DNA of 64,000 nt from contig NBIV01000118.1 in the NCBI GenBank assembly GCA_003194525.1, forward strand, positions 124,001 through 188,000, given 5' to 3'. A program made the translations under genes and the position numbers. This stretch comes from Gracilariopsis chorda. Lineage: Eukaryota; Rhodophyta; Florideophyceae; Gracilariales; Gracilariaceae. The notes below the pieces were generated by a model. That model had not been told where the DNA came from, did not search any database, and saw only the letters and a program-made list of their open reading frames with translations. This document shows, in pieces, positions 48,281 to 57,998 of the stretch; position 1 is the stretch's first letter; every line of letters starts with the position of its first letter.

Positions 48281-48814
48281 TGGGTTTTTTTACCAAAATG
48301 GTGTGCAAAATACCAGTTCGGCGTGCCGCGTGGGTGATTGGACCAGGGCATTATGTCATAATACTTAACTTTAATTTGTAGAAATAATTCTAATTGTTAT
48401 CTACAGTACTGAGGTGCACCACTAGGGTTTATCTCAGAAGTGGCACACGTAGCGTGCCATGTCCACGGAGAGTCGAGCTCACCCACCTTCAAGTTGAGCG
48501 TCAGCCTCCTCCCCTTTCAAGGTAAAGGGTATGCACCTCTTGGATAATTGTGATACCAACTGGTTTATACAGTTAACCTTTTTGGTTATCCAAGATCTTA
48601 TCAGGTATTACTAGTCCCCCAGTCACGATACCTAGCCACTACCACGATGGTACGTAGAACTAGTCGACTGTCTTGCACCTATAGTGGTTGGTGCGGCCAC
48701 AGACCCTACCGGTAGCCCTCTTTTCCTCTTCTCGGTCGAGCCAACCCAAAGATCCCTACATTCGAGGTTCACACGAACTATCCATTTGGTCATTGACCGT
48801 GTTTGGTTATACCA
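48281..48814 (+). repeat. 3' LTR of element C
   Basis: It is the partner of 39983-40513 and is followed by the CAAAA target copy and then Helitron sequence on the minus strand. Confidence 0.9.
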
Positions 48815-48819
48815 CAAAA

Positions 48820-49810
48820 CTCCACTCTTTACTGGCCAGTCAGATCAACTGCGAGCGTTCTCATCATGGTTGGTCCCACACCAGCAACATCTTCCGGGAG
48901 AGGGCCAGCATCTGCGTGACAAGCACTGACAGTAGCACTTTGAGTTCCTTCGGTTCCACGTACGACTACTCTTTGTTCTTCTACTTGTACGCTGATATCA
49001 ACGGTGGTCTCCGCATTTTCTTTTGTTATTGATGCTGCTGTTGCGTGATAAGCATGGATCAGTAACGGTCGCACACCACGTCTGGCTTCGGCTGAATCAC
49101 ATCGTAAAACTTGGGTACGATGTCTCTTTCATTGATATTCTGAACAAAAGCACGTAGATTGGCACGCGCATAGTGAGATAGATCCAAAGAAGGGGGATTG
49201 GTACCCCACAGAAAGCTGTAGCGCGTGTTGTTTTGGTTCTGCGGGGGCAGAGCGAGAGCTGCGTTTCCCTCAAATCTGAGAAAGAATGTACCAGCTCCCG
49301 TCACATACGACATACGACATGTCTATGAACGCTTACGTTGTCGCGAAGAGCGTATTCAAGTGGGAGAAATGGCTCTGAAAGGCTCTCAGGCTATACATTC
49401 TGCCAAAGAACTCGCTGCCATTCCTTCTGCGGAACGTTACGCCCCATCCTGAGATCTTTTTCATTCCACAGCACACTTCAATGGTCTCTTTGCAAAGCAA
49501 AACGCAGCCGCATTACTTGCAGCTATGACTTCTCAATGGCTAGTCCGGTTACGGGCAGGAAGCGAGCATGTGGGGGTGCTCGCCGCATCCTCTGCATCGC
49601 CTTTGACACACAGTAGAAAGCGTCTCAAACTCTGGAACGCTTGCACAGATGGCTGGATCATTCCAAGCTTCACCTGCCACGGGATCTCAAGGGTAATACA
49701 CTCGATACATTCCTCGATCTGGAATTCCAGCACACAGCATGATCGTCGTATCAACCTGCTGCTCTGGGTGCTGCAAGTGCTGGAGCTGCTTCTGTGGAGG
49801 GTGTAAGGGA
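48820..49810 (-). pseudogene. N-terminal Helitron region, broken
   Basis: In minus sense, near 49560-49380, a Helitron-like N-terminal block reads CGCVLLCKETIEVCC with a stop just before it, then SHFSHLNTLFATT. It resembles the C-x2-CG...E...CC...FRxNIRxYNxxLAF block. Next comes GAGTFFLRFEGNAALALPPQ (near 49300), like the GVYTFRIxGQLYHRIGSLLP block. Decay is strong, so individual boundaries are approximate. Confidence 0.6.
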
Positions 49811-49830
49811 GCAGGAGTCATTTTATTCTC

Positions 49831-50229
49831 TTAAAATTCCCTGAAAACTGGCATGTGCTCTTCTTTTTGTTCGGCTTGTGGCAAAGCAGGTTGCTGTCCC
49901 AGCTTTGAGGGGGCAGGAGTGATCTGATCACCTTCAAATTCCATGGGAATGGGCATCTGTTGTTCTTCTTCAACTTGGGGCAGAGAAGGCTGCGGCGGCG
50001 GCTTTGAGATAGCAAGATTGATCTTGCCCTCTTCCACGTCCATTAGAACGAGCATCTGTTGTTCTTCTTCAACTAGCGGCAGAGGATGCGCATTTGTCAC
50101 CAAGGTTGTGTTGCTCTCACCAACGAAAGCAGGCGCAGGTATTGGTGGGAGAGATGGACGCATAGGAGAAGAAGTTGATCTTGATGTAGGCCTGGAACCA
50201 CTTGCCCCAGTGACCCCTATGAACATCAA
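49831..50229 (-). other. Open frame with about 33-residue tandem repeats
   Basis: A 132-codon minus frame carries two full repeats and a partial third, each starting LPxVEEEQQM or similar (period about 99 bp, within 49831-50085). It may be the N-terminal extension of the Helitron protein or an unrelated fragment. No ATG-initiated product is certain. Confidence 0.45.
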
Positions 50230-51632
50230 TTGTGGTCACAGTTGGTACTATGAAGTGGCAAATTGTGGCCCAATGCTGGATATAGGGGGCAAAACGTGTC
50301 AAAAATGTGGCCGGATGGCAAGGGTGAATTTTTTAGATTTTGTTTTTGTGCCTGGTAGCGTCCCAGTAATGTCCAGAGCATAATATGTGCTCATAAGAAG
50401 GGCAAGGTTTGTCCTGAATTGTACCCACCCAGTTACACTGTACGACTTTAGATTAACGTGCATCCCGGCGTGGGCACATTGGCCACCTTCATCATAAAGG
50501 AGATGATCTCCTTCAACGTCTACCATGCAGCACTTCCGCCGCCTCTTCACCATCCCCTCATCCCGCAACCTAACTATTCAACCATAGTTCAGTCACAGCT
50601 ACAGAGAGTGCCACGTTATCTACGGAGAGCTCACTTCGCAGATTCCCAGACTTGTATCGGGTGAGCGGTGCTATCAGTGATCAGCAAACATGATGCATAA
50701 AGTCTAGTTCTCCAAGCACGAAGTCGCAATTCGCCTCACTCACCACAGCTATCAGCATCGACCTTCAGTAATGATTTTTTATCATGTGGCGTAGACGGTC
50801 TATCGGTATTGTTCTTCGTTGCAGCCGCCTGCAAATTTAGCCTTCACTCCGGAGATGAAAACGAGAACAGCGCTTTCATTCAAGCAATTCTCACGTCATC
50901 CGATTGATTAGCATCCTCATCAGAACTCACTGTTGCCCAGGTGCGTGTCCGCACCGACCCCTGACTCACTGCAGTCATCGCCGACCACTCACTTCAACCG
51001 GTGTTGTGGTCTGGCATAGACCCTCCTGAAAACCTAGAAGCTTTTGTCACAAAGCTGGTTCTTATCGGACCTTGACTCGAAAAATAAGTAATACCAACAT
51101 TCACCTCCGAGACTAGTGTCGAATCGCTGCTTGGCTCATTCCTTACCCTGCGATAGTATCAAGATGAACGCCAGATTTCCTTTGTGCACATGAGTTGTGC
51201 CAACTGCAATCCGTGCCCTGTCAGTGCCGCACTCAACCGTTATGTCACACACAATAGCCCTGACTTTGCCATGCGTTCTTGATCTGCGCTCGCCCCTGTT
51301 GTAGATGAAGCAACCCCTCCCTTTATGCACCTCCTTCACCCCCCGCGGTTTTCAATGCAGAAAACAAACATTTCCCCATTGCGGGTGTTGAGTGGGTGGT
51401 CACCTCGGCTTCAGAGAGAGCTGGTATTCTCAGGTCCTTATATGCAACTATGCAGAACCCTGCTAAAATGTAAGGTGCTAGATACTTCAGTGGTCACAGT
51501 GCAGGAGACCACTCAATACGGATATCACATCAACATAGTGGTGTCAATCTTCTTTCGTAAGAACGGATGACACTACTGTGCTCATCTCCCTTACGCACGT
51601 CTCACCTCTCACGCGAGGTATTCACGTGTCTC
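50230..51632. other. Intergenic stretch before the V-ATPase gene
   Basis: No gene is supported. A plus-strand reading near 50220-50380 has CGHSWYYEV ... CQKCGR, a loose zinc-type pattern without a known domain. Any upstream exon of the V-ATPase gene would lie at the right end of this stretch. Confidence 0.35.
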
Positions 51633-52233
51633 ATGGCAAACACATCTCTCTTACATCAGCGGGAAGAAAAAAACTGAGGTGTCGTGAGGACGGCTTTCTC
51701 CTGGCTGTCATATGTGACGAAAACACTACTACCGGCTTCTTAGTCGCCGGTGTTGGCGACCATCGGCCCTCTCATGGGTTCAACTTCTTCGTTGTCAATC
51801 CCAGTAAGGTTCTTCCTATTGATTTTATCCTTCATTTACCCACAACACAGGCACCACACTGCATCCAGCTCACACACAAATATTCCTCACAACATTTCAT
51901 TCTACACATAGAGCATAACCCCGTGGAAGCCATCGAAGAAGCCCTCACCAAGTTCACAGAAAGAGAAGGCATTTTTATTATTCTCATCGACCAATACGTA
52001 CGTTTCCTCCAATCTACAACCCACCAACAGCAAGCATCAACGCACAAACGCCCACGCTGACCCTGATGAATGACAGCCACTGCCAAAAAGATCGTAAACA
52101 AAATTCGTACCACCGTTAAAAGGTCCAATGCCCCGTTCCAGACATTTTAGAAATCCCTTCAAAGGAACATCCGTACGATCGGTTCAAGGACGGTAGCTTA
52201 CAGCGAGTGCGTGACATGCTGGGTTACGACTGA
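51633..52233 (+). CDS. VMA7: V-type proton ATPase subunit F, three exons
   Basis: Subunit F is part of the central rotor stalk of the V1 sector, which couples ATP hydrolysis to proton pumping into vacuoles and endosomes. Exons: 51633-51803, 51912-51997, 52091-52233. Introns of 108 and 93 nt have GTAAGG and GTACGT donors; the first is divisible by three and stop-free. Family signatures are LLAVICDENTTTGFLVAGVG, IILIDQY and LEIPSKEHPYD near the C-terminus. The Y-to-P spacing between the last two equals that of known subunits. Two one-base breaks appear at homopolymers: A7 at 51667-51673 and C4 at 52131-52134. The first disappears if an upstream exon joins at 51660. The second needs one more base. 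Expected length is about 133 residues, normal for the family. Sequence errors are likelier than a pseudogene, since coding conservation is otherwise complete. Confidence 0.87.
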
Positions 52234-52659
52234 TTGCGTGCTTTGGACGTCCTTCTTTGCATCTTAATCCACACTTTCATCAACCTCCAATATTTGCCAC
52301 CATTCAACCGATAACCTTGTGCTATAAAAGCCAACCCAATCGCCAATCGTACGAATAATGCTCTCATCGTGTGTTCTACATACCGGTCTCTATGTTCAAA
52401 TTTAAGGTTCTAAACATGTTATATCTGTTCCTGTATTTGTTGTGACTTCAACTCAATGCTAACGTCCTGGTTTCATACGCTGGCGCCGGGTAGCAACGGT
52501 GGGAGCGTAAGATCCGATCGGTGTTGTCGACGCGTTTGTTCACCAATCTCTGGCAGCAATACATTACCCCACTTGCCACCTTTCAGAACTGCCCCCTTCC
52601 GCAAATCTGTGGAGCAGTCTTACACTCTCACACACTTCATGCAATGGCTTTAGTCTGAT
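52234..52659. other. Gap between convergent reading frames
   Basis: Nothing is supported here. It would hold the 3' end of the V-ATPase transcript. Confidence 0.4.
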
Positions 52660-53514
52660 TCATTCGACCAGTTTTCCTCTCACCAGTTCCACATGTCCAT
52701 TCTTCACATCCTCAGCCGTGCGTCTCATCCATGAGTACAATTTATCCGAAAAATCTGTTACATCTTTAGTGGCATAGATTTGCTTATGTTCTACACCAGC
52801 CTTCTCCACCACATGTACCATTCCGTTATTCTCATGAAAATCATAATCATTACTAATGTATGGCGGCGACGGAGTTTGTAAAGTCTCCTCGACCGCAGCT
52901 AAATGTTTGCTGTTAGTTTTGGCAAAAGATAGCCTTTTTCTCTTCTCAGTTGGACCTCTGATCTTCTCTGTCTGTTCACGAACGCCAAGTTTTAACGTCC
53001 TAGGTCCCAGTCTTGCAAAAGCCCCACACATTTCTTAAGCGGTCGACACCAAACCACTTGCGCATCCAGCACATTATTGCCTTTGTCTCGCAGTTCTCTA
53101 ATGTCCGCAAGTTGAGTCATTGAAATCTGAGCCCTTTGCTTTCGTCGAGCGGGCTTGGTTACGTTTCTCTGTCTGATGCGACTTCAAGCTCTTCTTTTGC
53201 TCTCTCTGGGCGTTGGAGCTGCTGACTTCGTTTCATTCTGCGTTACTCTTCTTGTATTGGCGTGAAGTTTGGTGGTCTGATTTCTGTTCTTCTGAATAAG
53301 TTCTGCTTGAAACGATTCAGCCAGTGCCCTTACCACGGCTGTATCCCAACAGGATTGGAGTTTTGAATTCAAGCCATCATCATCGGGAAGTTTGTCCGCA
53401 CCATTATTTGGTATCCTGTTACCTCCAACAATAAGATAGGGTTCTTTTCTGATAGCGTGCCCGACCGAATACGTTATGCTGTTTTTGATGAGAATGCTTT
53501 TCTGGTCTCGTAGC
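52660..53514 (-). pseudogene. Unidentified reading frame with a stop and a frameshift
   Basis: A minus-strand frame is open from about 53514 to a TGA at 53184-53186 (SVGHAIRKEPYLIVGG, LQSCWDTAVVRALAESF). It continues in the same frame after the TGA (TQLADIRELRDKGNNVLDA) to a stop near 52990. A shifted frame (53031-52660) carries on with a polar sequence ending LVRGKLVE. Composition looks protein-coding, but there is no ATG in the first part and no family I know. It may be a decayed host gene, a gene with unseen introns, or part of the transposon to its right. Confidence 0.35.
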
Positions 53515-54261
53515 TATTCTAAGGCAGTTGAGTGTGTGTAATGATGTGTAATAAATCAAGTAGCATATTTATGTATAAAACGTAGAGTAAACCAATGTTG
53601 AAGGCAAAGAGAAGCAAACAGCTTCAAGACCAAATGGGGGTTTACAAAAAGAAAACAATTTTCTGCCATGAGGTACTTCGACAACCGCCAGTCTGGTGCT
53701 TGTAGGCACTTGACCGAAAGGCATAATCTTTAGTTCTGTACAATTTATTCAGTCAACTACTCATAGCAACCCATCATGGTAGACATCTTCTTCATGCTAA
53801 AGCAGCCTGTGAAACGCATTTTCGGTGTTCAAATATCTTATGCCTAACTGTTATCATGAAATTCGTCGTATGAGCTGTATTCTGTTGAAAGCCCGAATCT
53901 CAGAACTCAATAACTTAGCTGGTGGTCGTCCAGTTTTACAATCTGGAAGCTTGGTTAGATTGCTCTTTGAGCAGGCTACGATAGAAAAAGTTTTCGTAGC
54001 CGACGTTATAATCCTTCACAACGGAGAACAAGAAAAGGACTTTTGCCAGAGGAAGCCATTTTTTATCATCAATAAAACTCATCTTGCGTGTTGGCGGCGT
54101 GTCAGGAGCTCCAAAAACAATTTTGAATCCATATTAAGGCTAAAACATCACCGATAAAACGTTAAGACGACCACAACCATCCAGCAGCATGTGGCAACAG
54201 CACCAAAACACTTCCTGCCAAACTGTTCACCCCATCGTCAATCCAACTGTGCATCAGCACA
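53515..54261. other. Intergenic stretch
   Basis: A plus frame 53825-54157 (110 codons from GTG) has no domain. Nothing else is supported. Confidence 0.35.
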
Positions 54262-54790
54262 TTACTTTACCCCCATCTCCACCATCACCAGAACAGCACG
54301 GTTACGAGTGGTTCGGTCTGCTGCCCCACGGCGTCGTTTTTCGCGTGTTTTGCTAAGATGCTTCATCAATGCATCGCGACGCGGAACCAAGTCAATTAAG
54401 TGCAGAATATCTTTGGCACATTCCGTAGAATGATGTTTTTGCGACTGAGCTTGTAGTGCACTGAACACAGTTTCAGCAGTTAAATGGACTCCATACGTCT
54501 TTCAGACCTTAATGTTTCCATTTTCATCTATATTACACTCCCTGACAAAACGTTATGACTGACGGCAATATTTCGCGAACATTTCTGCTAAACTTTCTCC
54601 ACCTCTTCAACTAATCTCGGCAGCAGACACATCATCTTTCAAAGACTTCAAAGAGGGGCAAAGCGTCGACTGAACCCATATTTCTCTGCGCTGGAACCCA
54701 CTGCGAATATTAGCTACGGTCAGTGACTCCGACAGCGCAATATGGACGCAATGGGCCCTGTCAAAAGCATCCAATACCATCACAACCCTG
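54262..54790 (-). pseudogene. C-terminal fragment of a pogo/Tigger-like DDE transposase
   Basis: In minus sense the segment near 54780-54620 reads MVLDAFDRAHCVHIALSES followed by LTVANIRSGFQRREIW. This resembles the end of the DDE_1 domain, where LTPENIxSGFRxTGIWP is typical. A further frame (54468-54262) with a basic, helical sequence may be the tail. Two stops separate them. The right side is cut by copia LTR J near 54825. The match is by motif only. Confidence 0.45.
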
Positions 54791-54824
54791 GCCATACGAT
54801 GAACTTCCCGTTGCAGGTCTTGCA

Positions 54825-55248
54825 TCAGCATTACCACAACAAAGCACAAATTCACATGCCACTGCATCCAAATCGATACCCTAAGTCCATTACCTACCTT
54901 GCACGTGCTGGCACACACAATCACACGTCTGCAACAACTTCTTGTTCCTGTACACCACATGTAACGTCATAAGGTCGCACGTAGGTGGTCCACTCAAATT
55001 ATGCCAAGTGGCGCATGCTGTGCCTGTGACTCATACAGTGCATAACACTTGTAAACCATGTAATGCATAAGGGCAAGTGCAGTAGCCAGTCATATGCCTG
55101 TTTCACGTTGGGTTCGAGCACACGCGCATATGCGCTTTTGCAAAGGAGGTGCTCAAAAGTGCCCATCGTTATATGCAACTTTGTTTCCAAGTATTCTACC
55201 ATGATGTCCTAGGGGTATCAGGCACTTGACCATGTGCCAACATCCACA
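54825..55248 (-). repeat. Copia LTR J, partial
   Basis: In minus sense it starts TGTGGATGTTGGCACATGG and aligns with the LTR of element F (61881 leftwards) for about 420 bp, including AAAGTTGCATATAACGATGG and the palindrome at 55124-55135. The remaining LTR and the whole body are absent on the left, where transposase-like sequence begins. Its start cuts the gag of element E. Confidence 0.8.
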
Positions 55249-56088
55249 GATCTTGTCACTGTTGGTGGCCTTGTTAGAATCACTGGCAACGAGACACACG
55301 TAGTCAGAATCACTGCAGCCCGCAGCGTCCTCGTTACCGAGAACCGTGTGCACATTTGGGTGGGCAGCAGCATGTTGTCCTTTGTTAGCCTCATCACGCT
55401 GTTTCTCAAAACAGTTTCTCTGGATATGACCCTTCTTGCCATAGTAGTAGCACACAACTGACTTCTTCCGAGACTCCCTGCCGACCAAAGCTGCGTCACT
55501 ACCAGATTCTTCCTTTGCACGGTCATGCATTCGCTGCTCTTCTTGCAGCAAACAACTCTTCACAAACTCCAGTTCGAGTTTGTGGTCACCAATTGTAATG
55601 TCAATGGCGACAATGAGGTGCTCAAAGCGTTCCGGTAGTTCACATAAGATAGCCATAGCAATGTCTTCCTCCTCAACCGTGACGTCCATACTCTTAAGAT
55701 CCGATGCGAGGTGTCGTACGCGATTGATGGACTGTAACGTTTTCTCGTCATCCCGCATCTTGGCGGTATAGAAGGAACATCACGCATTGATTCGGTTGAG
55801 CAGCGTCTTGCGCTGAAACACATCACATATGGCTTTCCACATTTCTGCAGCATTTTCGGTGTCTCTAACATGATCCAAATGCTCATCACTGATGGTTAGA
55901 CCAATCACAGCTCGTGCCTTGGCATCTTTCTTTTTCCAATCTGACACGTCGTCATCGTCCGTGGTTTTGGTTGTTTCGAGATGGTCATCGAGGTCTTTGC
56001 GCGCCAGAAGCAACTCAACTTTTTGCTTCCATACATGGAAGTTATCCTCTCCCAATTTCTCGATTTTGATGCCCCCGAACGAGTCCAT
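55249..56088 (-). pseudogene. gag: gag of copia element E, nonsense-mutated and truncated
   Basis: The frame starts at ATG 56088 (MDSFGGIKIEKLGEDNFHVW, the usual start of copia gag of the UBN2 type). It runs 102 codons to a TGA at 55780-55782 and then continues in the same frame. Elements of this kind usually have Arg there, so CGA to TGA is likely. Downstream, LPERFEHLIVAID and a knuckle CYYYGKKGHIQRNC are seen; its second Cys is replaced by Tyr. LTR J interrupts it at 55248. Confidence 0.88.
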
Positions 56089-56164
56089 TGTAGGTGAAAA
56101 TGAACGACAAGGTGCAATTACGACAACAGGCAGTCACAAATAGTAAGAAACAAACAAAAGAAAC

Positions 56165-56460
56165 AAAATCTTCAAATTCAGGCGCGCTGGCAGGAAATAC
56201 TATCCCCGCTACCCTAGGGAGTAGGAACCCTGGCCCCCGGAGACCCTCTGGGTAGGAAACGACTTCTTCTGTCTACCTCCTCCTGCGTTTGAGGAGAAGG
56301 TGCGATGCTCTCTACGATACGTCCAGAGCATGGTTAATGACCAAAGATATACCTTCACCAATACACCCTCTCTGGTCCCTTGCAAGAACTTGCGCGATCT
56401 CGAGACTGGAGTTAATCTGGTATCCAAAGTACGCTACTGACGTGCAACCAAAATAGGTCA
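56165..56460 (-). other. Conserved leader block of copia element E
   Basis: In minus sense this block matches the leaders of F, G and H, most clearly in CTAGGGTAGCGGGGATAGTA followed by TTTCCTGCCAGCGCGCC. A hairpin AGGG-TTCCTACT-CCCT lies at 56216-56231. It sits just upstream of gag. Confidence 0.7.
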
Positions 56461-57243
56461 CACGCGGCCTGATCCTGAAAAGGAGGTCAGCCTACGCCAC
56501 ATCGCCTCCCCGTAAAAACGCCCGAAGGTCAGATGCACAGATCAAAAGCTCGTTATGGAATACCTTCACCACAGCCCAAGTATCCCAACACACAGTCAGG
56601 ATCAACAAGAGGAGATAAATACTCGCATCAGTGCAGTACGCCACGGCACCCCGTCCACGAGTGCATCCGCCGAACTTACCAGGTCTTTACGAACAACACC
56701 GTTATACGCCCAAACGGACCGGTGGGAAGCCGCTCGACAGTACACCCGCATTGGTTCAAGCCGCCAGGCTAACGTCCCCGGTTACTCGGATCAGCCGCTC
56801 GTGGCACTAGACACCGAGTATACCCCAAACAATGCTGGGCAACACAAACCCCAGACTTTACGAACTGCTGAGCACAACACACAAGTTCACAAATGTCAAC
56901 TAGAATGGTCCTCAACCTCTTCGGATCAGAACCCACCAACACGACGCGGGGATCCACAAAAAACCAGAACAGAGGGAGACACAAACAGGCGATAGCGATC
57001 GATAAAATGGGCAAGAACGGCGGCCCAAACACAGTCACGATAGAGAGTCGAAGTCGAAGCACTACCATCACAACGCCCTCAGGGAGGAACGCAAACCAAA
57101 ATGAAAGATCAACACCCACCAGACCCAAATCAACAAACCCGACGCAACGGTAGCCGGCAACTGAAAGAGCGAAACGGGTGAACGGCGGTGATGGAGGGCG
57201 GCGATAGACGAACAAGAAAGGATGACGTGAGAGGTCAGCGGGT

Positions 57244-57257
57244 CTGGGCCCATAACC
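57244..57257 (-). promoter_or_regulatory. Half-tRNA primer site of copia E
   Basis: In minus sense GGTTATGGGCCCAG follows directly after the LTR. It is the exact complement of CTGGGCCCATAACC in the anticodon arm of initiator tRNA-Met. Confidence 0.85.
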
Positions 57258-57998
57258 TGATAGAAGTTGAAGCAGAAGGGAAAGGAAAGGTAGGGGAATG
57301 CAAAGGAAGTTTGCCAGCTCTGGCTCCGATTTATTTGGAGTTTCTACAATCACAACTTATATAGAACTCTAACTTCATCTTAGTCGCAACTTCGACTTCA
57401 ACTGAAACCTAAACCAGTAGCTGGGGACACTCAATACTACCAATTATCATGTAACATAACACAGCCACGCTAGCACTAACTCATGATACCTTACATCAAC
57501 TCAACACAATAACGCGCCAACACGGCACCATAAGTTACGTGCCTGCACACAACCATGACAAAGCACAAATTCACAACACAAAACACAGATTCACATGCCA
57601 ACGCATGCCAACGCATCCAAATTCATCCATGCACGTCACAGTAATTCACCACATCACATGTACGTGTAAGGGCATCAACTCACACGTCATTAACCACTTG
57701 GTGTACCTGTAAACCTGATGACAGTACCCATACTCCTCACCAAGGTACCACTGCTGTACCACATGTACGGTGTGTCCAACTATCATAGGTACGTGCCATG
57801 TACACTGTGCGCACTGTACTAGCTGGACACGTGAGTGTGCCAATCAAACCCACTTGTGCAATACAACTTGTACGCACTACGGTGCATATGTGTATTTGCA
57901 GTAGCCATTCACAAGCCAGATTCACGTTGAGTTTGCACAGCGACGCATATGCGCTTTTGCAGCGGCACCCTCCAAAACAGCCCATGCTCCCCGGAACA
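57258..57998 (-). repeat. 5' LTR of copia E
   Basis: The 741-bp LTR begins TGTTCCGGGGAGC and ends TCA in minus sense. It shares the block around GCGCATATGCG (57943-57954) and other stretches with LTRs F, G and J but is the most diverged of the four. Confidence 0.82.

Larger units (their letters stand above)
39983..48814 (+). mobile_element. Ty3/gypsy element C, decayed, inserted in the Helitron
   Basis: LTRs of about 531-534 bp (39983-40513, 48281-48814) bound an 8.8-kb element on the plus strand. Flanks CAAAG (39978-39982) and CAAAA (48815-48819) are a target duplication with one change. The order is gag with a knuckle-like motif, protease, RT (YLDD), RNase H, integrase. Key residues are lost in several domains and stops are frequent. 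It belongs to a different Ty3 branch from A and B, with a longer element, larger LTRs and a different primer site. Helitron coding sequence resumes on both sides. Confidence 0.92.
36083..50230 (-). mobile_element. Decayed Helitron, split by Ty3 element C
   Basis: Minus-strand pieces follow the Helitron RepHel order: an N-terminal zinc-type region (about 49600-49060), a segment with FPPLYPYGD (near 39800), a Rep domain with PHHHMLVWL (near 39090), HINVE (near 38790), then a PIF1-like helicase (38514-36559). Element C sits inside, at 39983-48814. At the left a GC-rich double hairpin (36097-36131) lies 10 bases from CTGA (minus sense, 36086-36083), as expected of a Helitron 3' end with CTRR. The base after CTGA is G, not T, so this end is tentative. 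The 5' end is not located. Confidence 0.8.
55249..57998 (-). mobile_element. Copia element E, 5' part only
   Basis: In minus sense there is a complete 5' LTR (57998-57258, TG...CA), a primer site, a leader of about 1.15 kb, and gag (from 56088) cut at 55249 by LTR J. Protease, integrase, RT and the 3' LTR are missing. Its LTR begins inside the pol of element F. Confidence 0.85.

Noticed and set aside
56769..57353. 194-codon minus-strand frame
   Set aside because: It crosses the LTR end, primer site and leader of copia E, starts at a non-ATG codon within the LTR, and has no domain.
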